Assembly (NCBI RefSeq): GCF_014395975.1
Contig: NZ_CP060714.1
Coordinates: forward strand, 620,001-684,000
Length of the DNA: 64,000 bases
Direction of reading: 5' to 3'
Source of the DNA: Diaphorobacter ruginosibacter
Lineage (GTDB): Bacteria; Pseudomonadota; Gammaproteobacteria; Burkholderiales; Burkholderiaceae_C
In this document: in pieces, positions 17,514-25,646 of the stretch
Layout: the number at the start of each line of letters is the position of its first letter
Position numbering within the stretch: the first letter of the stretch is position 1
Position numbers and translations under genes: made by a program
Notes under the pieces: generated by a model
Seen by the model: only the letters and a program-made list of their open reading frames with translations
Database searches by the model: none
Told to the model about the DNA's origin: nothing

Positions 17514-17538
17514 ATGTCAACGGATCACTCGTTGACAT
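17514..17538 (+). promoter_or_regulatory. Palindromic operator candidate overlapping a TTGACA -35 box
   Basis: Perfect 9-bp inverted repeat ATGTCAACG-N7-CGTTGACAT. The right arm contains TTGACA at 17532-17537, a consensus -35 element, with TTCACT or TACACT downstream as possible -10 elements. It lies 58 bp before the gltI start and looks like a repressor site. Confidence 0.5.
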
Positions 17539-17595
17539 TCACTGACTTCTGAATTCACTACACTGTTTTTTTCGCTTCACTTGCAAGGAGATTCT

Positions 17596-18498
17596 ATGAA
17601 GAAGCATTTGATGGTCGCCGCCATCTCGGTACTGGCTGCAGGCACGGCATTCGCCCAGGCCAATGACACACTGGCAAAGATCAAGTCTTCGGGCGCCGTG
17701 ACGTTCGGCGTGCGCGAATCCTCCGGCCTGGGCTATACGCTGGGCAACGGCAAGTACGTGGGCTTCCACACCGAGATGGGCGAGAACATCCTGCACGACG
17801 TCCAGAAACAGCTGGGCCTAGCCAAGATGGAAATCAAGTACCAGCCGGTGACATCGCAGAACCGTATTCCGCTGGTGCAGAACGGCACCGTGGACATCGA
17901 GTGCGGCTCCACCACCAACAACCTGGCTCGCCAGAAGGATGCCGCGTTCGCCTACACGACCTACGTGGAGGAAGTGCGCATTGCGGTGAAGGCCAATTCC
18001 GGCATCACCGGCATCAAGGACCTGAACGGCAAGACCCTGGTGACCACCACCGGCACCACCTCCGTGCAGACCCTGCGCAAGAACAAGCGCGCCGACGGCC
18101 TGACCTTCAAGGAAGTCATGGGCAAGGACCACGCCGACTCGTTCCTGATGCTGGAGACCGGCCGTGCCGACGCCTTCATCATGGACGGCTCGATCCTGGC
18201 CGCCAACATCTCCAAGTCCAAGGCTCCCAGCGAGTACAAGATCGTCGGCGAAGTGCTGTCGGTGGAACCCATCGCCTGCATGCTGCGCAAGGACGACCCT
18301 GCTTTCAAGAAGGCCGTGGATGACTCCATCGCCCGCCAGATCAAGGACGGCACCCTGGCCAAGCTGTACGACAAGTGGTTCATGCAGCCGATTCCTCCGA
18401 ACAACGTGAAGATCGGCCTGCCGCTGTCGGCCGCCACCAAGGCTGCGTGGGACGCTCCGAACGACAAGCCCATGGAAGAGTACAAGATCGCCGACTGA
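17596..18498 (+). CDS. gltI: Glutamate/aspartate ABC transporter substrate-binding protein
   Basis: Periplasmic binding protein of 300 aa. It has a signal peptide (MKKHLMVAAISVLAAGTAFA-QA) and SBP family 3 motifs SGAVTFGVRESSGLGY, VDIECGSTTNNLARQ and KLYDKWFMQPIPPN, as in GltI/DEBP. AAGGAG at 17585-17590 fixes the start. The permease and ATPase genes follow after an intrinsic terminator, an arrangement that gives more binding protein than membrane parts. Confidence 0.93.
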   Translation: MKKHLMVAAISVLAAGTAFAQANDTLAKIKSSGAVTFGVRESSGLGYTLGNGKYVGFHTEMGENILHDVQKQLGLAKMEIKYQPVTSQNRIPLVQNGTVDIECGSTTNNLARQKDAAFAYTTYVEEVRIAVKANSGITGIKDLNGKTLVTTTGTTSVQTLRKNKRADGLTFKEVMGKDHADSFLMLETGRADAFIMDGSILAANISKSKAPSEYKIVGEVLSVEPIACMLRKDDPAFKKAVDDSIARQIKDGTLAKLYDKWFMQPIPPNNVKIGLPLSAATKAAWDAPNDKPMEEYKIAD

Positions 18499-18517
18499 TC
18501 CTGTCGCTTGAAGGTTG

Positions 18518-18560
18518 CGCCCCTTCGGCCGGTTCCGGCCAAGCCCGAAGGGGCGTTTTT
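18518..18560 (+). terminator. Intrinsic terminator/attenuator between gltI and gltJ
   Basis: An 11-bp GC-rich stem (arms 18518-18528 and 18545-18555) with a nested small hairpin, followed by T5. It lies inside the operon after the binding-protein gene, so partial read-through probably sets gltJKL expression. Confidence 0.88.
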
Positions 18561-18638
18561 GTTGCGAGATCGCGTTGTGAGCGCCCACTGCGGCAGGATG
18601 CGGTCTCCCTGGTTGTTTGAAGAAAAAGAGGTGCTCGT

Positions 18639-19391
18639 ATGAGTTGGGATTGGCAGGTGTTCTGTCAAGACACCATTACCCAAGAGGTCGGGCAAAGCTG
18701 TTTTGGAAAAAACGGCGACATCACTTATCTCGATTGGATGCTGTCGGCCTGGGGCTGGACGGTTTCCGTGTCACTTTTGTCGCTGCTGATCGCGCTGATT
18801 CTGGGCGCCATCATCGGCACGCTGCGCACCTTGCCTGACCGGCCGTGGATCGTCCGCCTGGGCAATGCGTGGGTCGAGTTGTTCCGCAACATTCCGCTGC
18901 TGGTGCAGGTCTTTGTCTGGTATCACGTGATTCCGGCCATTTTCCCGGCGCTCAAGCGCGTGGACGGTTTTGTGCTGGTGGTGTTCGCCATCGGCCTGTT
19001 CACCTCGGCGCGTATCGCCGAGCAGGTGCGCTCGGGTATCCAGGCCCTGCCGCGCGGCCAGCGCTATGCCGGCATGGCCGTGGGTTTCACCACGTTCCAG
19101 ACCTATCGCTACGTGCTGCTGCCCATGGCATTCCGCATCATCATTCCGCCGCTCACGAGCGAGACCATGAACGTGTTCAAGAACTCGTCGGTCGCGTTCG
19201 CCGTGTCGGTGGCGGAACTCACGATGTTCGCCATGCAGGCGCAGGAAGAAACCGCGCGCGGCGTGGAAGTCTATCTGGCCGTGACGGCGCTGTATGTTTT
19301 CTCGGCCTTTGTGGTCAACCGCATCATGACGTTCATCGAGAAGCGCTCGCGCGTCCCGGGTCTGATCGCGGCAAGCGGTGGAGGCCACTGA
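18639..19391 (+). CDS. gltJ: Glutamate/aspartate ABC transporter permease GltJ
   Basis: Inner-membrane permease of 250 aa from the HisM/GltJ group, with about five transmembrane helices. The EAA-type loop reads EQVRSGIQALPRGQRYAGMA. The N-terminus WDWQVFCQDTI...YLDWMLSAWGWT is typical of GltJ. It pairs with GltK, whose start is 1 bp past this stop. Confidence 0.94.
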   Translation: MSWDWQVFCQDTITQEVGQSCFGKNGDITYLDWMLSAWGWTVSVSLLSLLIALILGAIIGTLRTLPDRPWIVRLGNAWVELFRNIPLLVQVFVWYHVIPAIFPALKRVDGFVLVVFAIGLFTSARIAEQVRSGIQALPRGQRYAGMAVGFTTFQTYRYVLLPMAFRIIIPPLTSETMNVFKNSSVAFAVSVAELTMFAMQAQEETARGVEVYLAVTALYVFSAFVVNRIMTFIEKRSRVPGLIAASGGGH

Positions 19392-19392
19392 A

Positions 19393-20064
19393 ATGATGCT
19401 GAGTCTTGACTGGTCATTTTTCTCGTGGGACCTGTTCAGCAACTATGTCTGGAAAGGTCTGAAATACAGCCTGCTGCTGACATTGATCGCTACCGTGGGC
19501 GGCGTGTTCTTCGGCACCCTGCTGGCCCTGATGCGGCTGTCGGGCAAGAAGTGGCTGGATCTGCCCGCCACCATCTATGTCAACGGCATGCGCTCCATCC
19601 CGCTGGTGATGGTGATCCTGTGGTTCTTCCTGCTGATGCCGATGATCATCGGCAAGCCCATCGGCGCGGAAACCTCTGCCATCATCACCTTCGTGGCGTT
19701 CGAGGCCGCCTACTTCAGCGAAATCATGCGTGCGGGCATCCAGTCGATCCCGCGCGGCCAGGTGTTTGCCGGACAGGCCATGGGCATGACCTACAGCCAG
19801 AACATGCGCCTCGTCGTGCTGCCACAGGCCTTCCGCAACATGCTGCCGGTGCTGCTGACGCAGACCATCATCCTGTTCCAGGATACGTCGCTGGTCTACG
19901 CCATTGGCGCCTACGACATGCTCAAGGGCTTCGACATCGCGGGCAAGAACTTCGGTCGCCCCGTGGAGTCGTATCTGGCCGCTGCCATCACCTATTTTGT
20001 GCTGTGCTACGCGCTGTCGTGGTTCGTCAAGCGCCTGCACAAGAAGATCGCCATCATCCGTTGA
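19393..20064 (+). CDS. gltK: Glutamate/aspartate ABC transporter permease GltK
   Basis: Permease of 223 aa with the family core LKYSLLLTLIATVGGVFFGT, EIMRAGIQSIPRGQVFAGQAMG (the EAA loop that contacts the ATPase), and FQDTSLVYAIGAYDMLKG. The ATG at 19393 lies just after the gltJ stop. It forms the heterodimeric channel with GltJ. Confidence 0.94.
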   Translation: MMLSLDWSFFSWDLFSNYVWKGLKYSLLLTLIATVGGVFFGTLLALMRLSGKKWLDLPATIYVNGMRSIPLVMVILWFFLLMPMIIGKPIGAETSAIITFVAFEAAYFSEIMRAGIQSIPRGQVFAGQAMGMTYSQNMRLVVLPQAFRNMLPVLLTQTIILFQDTSLVYAIGAYDMLKGFDIAGKNFGRPVESYLAAAITYFVLCYALSWFVKRLHKKIAIIR

Positions 20065-20091
20065 GGCTGCCGCCCGATCAAAGGAATTGCA

Positions 20092-20829
20092 ATGATTGAA
20101 ATGAAGAACGTTTCCAAGTGGTACGGCAGCTTCCAGGTGCTGACCGACTGCTCCACCAACATCCAGAAGGGTGAAGTGGTGGTGGTGTGCGGGCCGTCCG
20201 GCTCGGGCAAGTCCACACTCATCAAGACCATCAACGCGCTGGAGCCGTTCCAGAAGGGCGAGATCTTCGTCGATGGCGTGGCCGTTCACGATCCCAAGAC
20301 CAACCTGCCCAAGCTGCGCAGCCGCGTGGGCATGGTGTTCCAGCACTTCGAGCTGTTCCCGCACCTCTCGGTGACAGAGAACCTCACCATCGCCCAGATG
20401 AAGGTGCTCGGCCGCGGCGCGGATGAAGCCAAGCAGCGCGGCCTGAAGATGCTGGACCGCGTGGGCCTGATGGCGCACAAGGACAAGTTCCCGGGCCAAC
20501 TCTCGGGCGGCCAGCAGCAGCGCGTGGCGATCGCCCGTGCGCTGTCGATGGATCCGATCGTGATGCTGTTCGACGAACCCACCTCCGCGCTCGATCCCGA
20601 AATGGTCGGCGAAGTGCTAGACGTGATGATCGGCCTGGCCAATGAAGGCATGACCATGATGTGCGTGACGCACGAAATGGGATTCGCCCGCAAGGTCTCG
20701 AGCCGCGTGATCTTCATGGACGTGGGCGGCAAGATCCTGGAAGACTGCTCGCGCGACGAGTTCTTCGGGAACCCGGATGCACGTCAGCCACGCACGAAGG
20801 AATTCCTCAACAAGATCCTTCAGCACTAA
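20092..20829 (+). CDS. gltL: Glutamate/aspartate ABC transporter ATP-binding protein GltL
   Basis: ATPase of 245 aa. Walker A is GPSGSGKSTLIKTINALE, the signature is LSGGQQQRVAIARAL, Walker B is VMLFDEPTSALDP, and the switch histidine is in VTHEMGFARK. It energises uptake through GltJK. The AAAGGAATTGCA leader precedes the ATG. A hairpin follows the stop. Confidence 0.96.
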   Translation: MIEMKNVSKWYGSFQVLTDCSTNIQKGEVVVVCGPSGSGKSTLIKTINALEPFQKGEIFVDGVAVHDPKTNLPKLRSRVGMVFQHFELFPHLSVTENLTIAQMKVLGRGADEAKQRGLKMLDRVGLMAHKDKFPGQLSGGQQQRVAIARALSMDPIVMLFDEPTSALDPEMVGEVLDVMIGLANEGMTMMCVTHEMGFARKVSSRVIFMDVGGKILEDCSRDEFFGNPDARQPRTKEFLNKILQH

Positions 20830-20860
20830 ATCCAACCCCCAAGGAGCTGCGCGCCCGAGG

Positions 20861-20895
20861 CTGAGGGGCTCCCGCTGACGAGGAGCGCCCCTCAG
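20861..20895 (+). terminator. Hairpin after gltL
   Basis: Outer arms CTGAGGGG and CCCCTCAG with an inner 4-bp stem (CTCC/GGAG) make a stable hairpin. It has no T-tract, so intrinsic termination is uncertain. Confidence 0.4.
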
Positions 20896-20903
20896 CTGAT
20901 CAG

Positions 20904-21992
20904 ATGAATGGATCGATGGAAAAGGCAAACAATAACCTGGCCTGGTTGCAAGCGCTTCGTGCTTTGGCGGCAATCTATGTGCTTTTATTTCATGCATCGG
21001 CGATGCTGGGAGATGGGGCCGTATCAAATTTCTTGAAACTGCTTGGCCGGCATGGGTATGTTGGTGTGGATGTATTTATTGCGTTGAGTGGTTTTGTTGT
21101 TACTTCAACATTGATTCGGCGAGAGAATAATAAATATGTGTATGCTGCATTTCTGGTGGAGCGGTTCGTCCGAATTTTTGCTGGATACTGGCCTGTTATG
21201 CTGTTGACGCTCGCACTTGCCTATGCAGGTGTCAGGCCCATTCACGGTTTGATGGAAAATGCATGGCCCAGTATTTTTTTGCTATCTCCAAATATTGTAA
21301 AAAACTGGCTCGAAACTGCATGGAGTATTGCGCTGGAGCTGCGGCTATACGTTATTGTATTTTTTATATTCATCGCGTACAGAAGTGCTTCATTGCAGGT
21401 AAAAATTATTTTTACTTTTTCCATATTCTTTTTTTACAATTTGTATTTCTACCTTTTCCGAGAGAATCAAGTAATTGGAGGAGGTTGGCCGCTCCGATAT
21501 GAATTGAATGCTTTTGTGTTGGAGTTTTTGCTTGGCGCTTTTGTTGCATCCACGGAGTGGAATAAAAATCACCGCGCTAGCATTTTCCCTGCGATAGTAT
21601 TGGGTATTTTTGGATTTTTGGTTGGCCTCAAAGATATATTTTTTGTGAATTATGAATTCCTTCGGGTAATGACCTTTGGTGTGTTTGGCGTCTGCACATT
21701 GTGGGTTTTTTTGCAATTGAATGGTACAAAATATTCACCTCCGAATTTTTTAAAAAAAATCGGCGATGCTTCATTTAGTCTGTATTTGATACATCCCTTG
21801 ATTATATCCATCATGGGTTTGCTTGCTTATAAATTCACTTTACCTCGACTGCCTGTGTATTTTGTGACTATTTTTGGGGTGGTGCTAATTTCGATGATTT
21901 GGTTTTCATTGATAGAGAAAAGGCTCTATGTGAAATGCAAGGCTTTCATAGAATCCAAATTGCGTGATGTATTGACTGCGCGAGGAGTTTAA
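20904..21992 (+). CDS. Acyltransferase family 3 (OafA-like) membrane protein
   Basis: Membrane acyltransferase of 362 aa that probably O-acetylates a surface polysaccharide. Family marks are the N-terminal LRALAAIYVLLFHASAM, containing the conserved R and H, followed by YVGVDVFIALSGFV, and later WSIALELRLYV. About ten transmembrane helices are present. The gene is strikingly AT-rich compared with the neighbouring glt genes and the rest of the window, which suggests recent transfer. No good ribosome binding site precedes the ATG at 20904; an internal start at 20916 (MEKANNN) is possible. An IS remnant follows. Confidence 0.85.
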   Translation: MNGSMEKANNNLAWLQALRALAAIYVLLFHASAMLGDGAVSNFLKLLGRHGYVGVDVFIALSGFVVTSTLIRRENNKYVYAAFLVERFVRIFAGYWPVMLLTLALAYAGVRPIHGLMENAWPSIFLLSPNIVKNWLETAWSIALELRLYVIVFFIFIAYRSASLQVKIIFTFSIFFFYNLYFYLFRENQVIGGGWPLRYELNAFVLEFLLGAFVASTEWNKNHRASIFPAIVLGIFGFLVGLKDIFFVNYEFLRVMTFGVFGVCTLWVFLQLNGTKYSPPNFLKKIGDASFSLYLIHPLIISIMGLLAYKFTLPRLPVYFVTIFGVVLISMIWFSLIEKRLYVKCKAFIESKLRDVLTARGV

Positions 21993-22043
21993 TCGGATAT
22001 CAATGAATATCCGAAGTGCTGTCGTTTTTCTGAGGCCCCCTAG

Positions 22044-22057
22044 GGGAGGTCTGTAAA
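22044..22057 (+). repeat. Left terminal inverted repeat of the IS remnant
   Basis: Pairs with 23057-23070 on the opposite strand, 12 of 14 positions. It is preceded by CTAG. Confidence 0.8.
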
Positions 22058-22105
22058 CCCCCCTGAAGCCGGCCTCCATCACCACGATTCTGCGATCATC
22101 CTCAT

Positions 22106-22922
22106 ATGAGGCAAATTAGTTTGGGTTTGAACCTGTCGACCAAGAAGATCCGCAAGCGCGAGTTCCTTGAAGAGATGGACAAGGTGGTTTCGTAGGATGC
22201 GCTCGTGCAGATCGTCGCGCCGCACTACACCAAAGCCAAGACTGGGCATCCAGCATTTCCCATCGAGACGATGCTGCGCATTCACTATCTGCAGCAATGG
22301 TTCGGTCTGAGTGATCCGGCCATGGAGGAATCCTTGCATGACGTGCCCGTGTACCGCGAGTTTGCCAAGCTCAAAGAAGCTCTTGATCGACTGCCTGACG
22401 AGAGCACCATCCTGCGCTTACGTCTCCTGCTGGAGAGGAATCATCTGGCGCCGGACATGCTGCGGGTGGTCAACGATCTGCTGAGCTGCAAGGGCTTGCG
22501 GCTCAAGACCGGAACGGCTGTCGATGCCACTCTGATCAATGCACCGGGTTCGACAAAGAACGACAGCAGCGAGCGCGATCCCGAGATGCACCAGACCAAG
22601 AAGGGCAATCAGTGGTACTTTGGAATCAAGGCCTACATACATTGGCGTGGACGCAGATTCGGGATTGGCGCACTCGATCATCACGACGGCGGCCCGTGTG
22701 AGTGATGTGACGTAAGCCAATGCTTGATGCACGGTCAGACAGACGATCAAAGCACGCATTCGCGCCAAGGTGGAGCATCCGTTTCGGGTCATCAAGCAGC
22801 AGTTCGGATTTGCCAAGGCGCGCTACAAAGGTTTAGCCAAGAACACGGGACAGATCGTGACGTTGTTTGCACTGGCCAATCTGTGGATGGCGCGCAAAAA
22901 GCTCACGGCCTTGCGGGCATAG
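22106..22922 (+). pseudogene. IS5-family transposase, broken
   Basis: The N-terminus MRQISLGLNLSTKKIRKREF and later PAFPIETMLRIHYLQQWFGL, LPDESTILR, TAVDATLINAPGS and KKGNQWYFGIKA identify the IS5 group DDE transposase. Damage: a TAG at 22193-22195, where relatives have Trp; a tandem ACAT duplication at 22635-22642 that shifts frame; TAA at 22713-22715 and TGA at 22725-22727 in the original frame; and loss of about 90 residues, containing the second catalytic Asp, between HGQTD and KVEHPFRVIKQQFGFAKARY. The C-terminal WMARKKLTAL end is still present. Confidence 0.88.
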
Positions 22923-23056
22923 GTGCGTCTGCAAACAGCCGGGGGAGCGCTTGGGCAGGGTGTCTGAAAAGACTTCTGAAGTGAGTGCTACATCGGATGG
23001 CCATCCATCGCAGCTTCAAATACGCGCCTTCATCGCGCTCGGCGCCGGAGGTGAGT

Positions 23057-23070
23057 TTTTCAGACCTTCC
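23057..23070 (-). repeat. Right terminal inverted repeat of the IS remnant
   Basis: Inverted copy of 22044-22057, followed immediately by CTAG (23071-23074). Confidence 0.8.
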
Positions 23071-23134
23071 CTAGAACAGGGTGTCATGCATGGCAATAGC
23101 AAGAAGATGTTCGCGCTTATACAAATCGTGAGAC

Positions 23135-23923
23135 TTAGAGCTGCAAGAGTGCCTTCGTCACCTCGGCAAACCCTGCGCCACGCTCCCTGGTGGTGACGTA
23201 GTTTGGAAAGTCCTTGAGCTGAGGAACAAACCGCGCGATGTTGGCTACACCGATGCTGTTTTTGAAATGCGCGAACATTTGCTGGTCATTGGTCGAGTCC
23301 CCGACGTAGGCCCAATGGTCGAGCTCCTGCTCGAGATCGCGCCCGAACAGCTCACGCACGATCCAGCGGGCTCCTTCGAGCTTGTTGTGGTCCCCGAACC
23401 AGCCGTTGATGTGGATGCTGCTCACCGTGGCGTTCATGCCGGCCGCCCGCATGATGGCAACCGCCTGGTCGATGCCTTTCTGCGAAAGATGCGTGGACTC
23501 GCTATGGTCGATGGCGATGTCAGTCTCACGCCCCAGCGAATCGGTAGCAAGCATGGCGCCGGGCACTTCACGCACGATCTGTCGGGCGACCTCCTGCATG
23601 CGCGCATAGTTCTTCTCGCGCGTAGCGGCATCCTGCTGGTAGATCTTCTCGATGCCATCCCCGTTCTTGCGATGGCGAAACGCGACCGAACCGTTTTCCG
23701 CCACGATGGCATCCACGGGCCAGGTGCCGGCGAACGGCTCGCTCCAGCCGATGGGACGGCCGGTGATGGGAATGACATGCAGTCCGGCGGCCTTCAGCGC
23801 TGCGAGCGCCTCTAGCGCGTCCTGCGTGATGGCGCCGTCGGTGGTGAGGGTGTCGTCGATGTCGGTGAAGATGCCGTGCACCGGGGCACGACTGGCCAGC
23901 GGCCATTGGGAAAGGGGGAGCAT
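23135..23923 (-). CDS. HAD-IIB family phosphatase
   Basis: HAD hydrolase of 262 aa. Motif I is FTDIDDTLTTDG (residues 19-30), motif II PITGRP, and motif IV YVGDSTNDQQMFAHF. The cap is of class IIB, as in mannosyl-3-phosphoglycerate or sucrose-phosphate phosphatases and Cof proteins, so a sugar phosphate is a likely substrate. The ATG at 23923 is preferred over the TTG at 23929. The gene is followed by the glycosylation cassette on the same strand but separated from it by a gene remnant. Confidence 0.85.
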   Translation of the reverse strand: MLPLSQWPLASRAPVHGIFTDIDDTLTTDGAITQDALEALAALKAAGLHVIPITGRPIGWSEPFAGTWPVDAIVAENGSVAFRHRKNGDGIEKIYQQDAATREKNYARMQEVARQIVREVPGAMLATDSLGRETDIAIDHSESTHLSQKGIDQAVAIMRAAGMNATVSSIHINGWFGDHNKLEGARWIVRELFGRDLEQELDHWAYVGDSTNDQQMFAHFKNSIGVANIARFVPQLKDFPNYVTTRERGAGFAEVTKALLQL

Positions 23924-23971
23924 GTTCAATAAATAGGCAAACAGGGCGCCCGGAAAGAGTGAATAAGCGCC

Positions 23972-24169
23972 TCAGTGCTTGGCGAACTCGATGATCGCAC
24001 GATAGAACTTGTCCGAGCCGTCCTTGGGGTTGTCAGGGCGGAGTTCCATGCGATTGACGTCATGTTCCGTGGACGCTTTGAGGCGCTCGGGAACCACGGA
24101 GAAGTAGTAGGGCGAGATCAAGCGCGCGACGGCATCCTTCTGAGCGCCATCACGTTTCCATTGCTGCGT
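23972..24169 (-). pseudogene. C-terminal remnant of an unidentified protein
   Basis: About 65 codons in one frame ending at a TGA (23972-23974). The reading begins QQWKRDGAQKDAVARL and ends KFYRAIIEFAKH. A stop lies directly upstream in the same frame and there is no ATG, GTG or ribosome binding site; the only candidate, a TTG, would start about 48 codons from the end. The codon use looks coding. I do not recognise the family. It abuts the glycosyltransferase stop, so it may be the tail of a gene truncated by rearrangement. Confidence 0.45.
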
Positions 24170-24174
24170 TCAGT

Positions 24175-25158
24175 TCAGAGTACGCGAGTGCCTTGCGGCA
24201 TCTGCAGGTCGTCGAGTGTGGTGCTCAGCGGTTCGGTAGGCACATTGCTTACGTCATAGTGCATGAACGCAATCAGACATTGGATACCGATGATGATGGG
24301 CAAAGCCGCAAGCATGACGGTGCCGCTCGATGCGGTTTGATTGTGCAGGTTTCCGGTGATCCAGTGCCCCAACCCGAACAGCCCGCCGCCCAGCACCAGC
24401 AGCCCGCCCACGAGACTGTAGACAGTGCCCACATTGAAGTCGCGCACCAGGTAGTTGTAGACATAGCGGCGTCCCAGGCGCGAGAAGTGCTTGCGCAGGA
24501 ATTCGGGAAGGATCTTTCCGATCTTGAGGTTCGACTCCTCGTCGCCGTAAACGGAATCCATCGGTACATCCTTGACCACCGCACGCACCGTGTTCAGGCG
24601 AAACAGCATGTCGGTTTCAAAGAAGTAGCGGCGCTCCAGCTTGTCGAGCGGCAACTCTTGCAGCACATTGGTTCGCACGGCGGTATAGCCGTTGGTGGGA
24701 TCCATGCTGGTCCAGTAGCCGCAGCTCAGCTTGGTGAGAAAAGACAGCACCGCGTTGCCGAACAGCCGCATGGGCGGCATGCCCTGAACGGATTCCGGAC
24801 GGAAGAAGCGGTTGCCCTTGGTGTAGTCGGCTTGATGGCGCAGCAGCGGTCGCACGAACTGGGGCAGCAGTGCGGGATTCATCTGGCCGTCGCCATCGAT
24901 CTTCACGACGATGTCCATGCCATCGCCGATGGCTGCCTTGTAGGCGGTGACGATGGCACCCCCGACACCACGGTTTTCGGGGTGGTAGAGCACCCGCACG
25001 CGTGGGTCGGTGTTGTGCTCCTCGATGAACTTACCGCTTTGCTGAGGGCAGGCATCGTCCACGGCATAGATGGCCTCCACGTCAGGCCCGATGGCTGAGA
25101 TGACACCCATCACATGCTGCGTGACTTTGTAGCAGGGAATGGCAACAGCGATCTTCAT
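24175..25158 (-). CDS. Family 2 glycosyltransferase with C-terminal membrane helices (GtrB/DPM1-like)
   Basis: GT-A enzyme of 327 aa. The N-terminal MKIAVAIPCYKVTQHVMGVI, the nucleotide-binding AIYAVDDACPQQSG and the DGDGQMNPALLP (DxD) region show the family-2 fold. Two hydrophobic segments follow (VYSLVGGLLVLGGGLFGLGH and MLAALPIIIGIQCLIAFM), as in polyprenyl-phosphate glycosyltransferases GtrB and ArnC. It probably charges undecaprenyl phosphate with a sugar on the cytosolic side. It is third in a same-strand set with a small flippase and a GT-C transferase. Confidence 0.88.
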   Translation of the reverse strand: MKIAVAIPCYKVTQHVMGVISAIGPDVEAIYAVDDACPQQSGKFIEEHNTDPRVRVLYHPENRGVGGAIVTAYKAAIGDGMDIVVKIDGDGQMNPALLPQFVRPLLRHQADYTKGNRFFRPESVQGMPPMRLFGNAVLSFLTKLSCGYWTSMDPTNGYTAVRTNVLQELPLDKLERRYFFETDMLFRLNTVRAVVKDVPMDSVYGDEESNLKIGKILPEFLRKHFSRLGRRYVYNYLVRDFNVGTVYSLVGGLLVLGGGLFGLGHWITGNLHNQTASSGTVMLAALPIIIGIQCLIAFMHYDVSNVPTEPLSTTLDDLQMPQGTRVL

Positions 25159-25174
25159 GGTTTTAATGGACTCT

Positions 25175-25525
25175 TCACGCCGCCTGGGCGGCAACGGCAA
25201 TACCGGCCAGAATGAGCGCGCCACCGATTACGGTGGGCAGTTGAATGGGTTCGCCCAGAAACAACCAGCCAAGTCCGGGCACGATGAGAAACGCCAGTCC
25301 CATGAATGGATACGCCAGATGCAGGGGGGCATGGCGCAACACCCAGATCCAAACGAGGGTGGTAATGCCATAAAGCGCCAGCGCTACGATGAGCCAGGGG
25401 TTGAGTACCCAGTTCTGCCACGTTGCCGCGGCCGGGATGGCGGTTGCCGCTTTTTTGAACAGCATTTGCCCGAGCGAAATACCGACGACACATAGGACGG
25501 TAACGGTGGAGAGCAGAAAATTCAT
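25175..25525 (-). CDS. Small EamA/SMR-type membrane transporter, probable lipid-linked sugar flippase
   Basis: Four-helix protein of 116 aa that resembles one EamA half or ArnE/ArnF: FLLSTVTVLCVVGISLGQML, WLIVALALYGITTLVWIWVL, LAYPFMGLAFLIVPGLGWLF and a final ALILAGIAVAAQAA. It lies 16 bp upstream of the family-2 glycosyltransferase and after the GT-C gene. It therefore likely flips the polyprenyl-linked sugar to the periplasm. The role is inferred from order and size. Confidence 0.75.
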   Translation of the reverse strand: MNFLLSTVTVLCVVGISLGQMLFKKAATAIPAAATWQNWVLNPWLIVALALYGITTLVWIWVLRHAPLHLAYPFMGLAFLIVPGLGWLFLGEPIQLPTVIGGALILAGIAVAAQAA

Positions 25526-25646
25526 GCCAGGAATTGGTGGGTTGATGGGCTGACTGTAGCGTATTCAGTCAACCCGGTTTCTTGCGAGGCAATGCCGAAT
25601 CCGCGCCGATTTGCAATGGCTTCGGCCTCTTGGGTGCGCCGCCAAG

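Larger units (their letters stand above)
22044..23070 (+). mobile_element. IS5-family insertion sequence remnant with intact ends
   Basis: 1027-bp element with terminal inverted repeats at 22044-22057 and 23057-23070 (GGGAGGTCTGTAAA against GGAAGGTCTGAAAA, 12 of 14 matching). It is flanked on both sides by CTAG (22040-22043 and 23071-23074), a 4-bp target duplication typical of the IS5 family. The transposase inside is destroyed by nonsense mutations, a 4-bp duplication and an internal deletion, so the element cannot move by itself. Confidence 0.88.
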
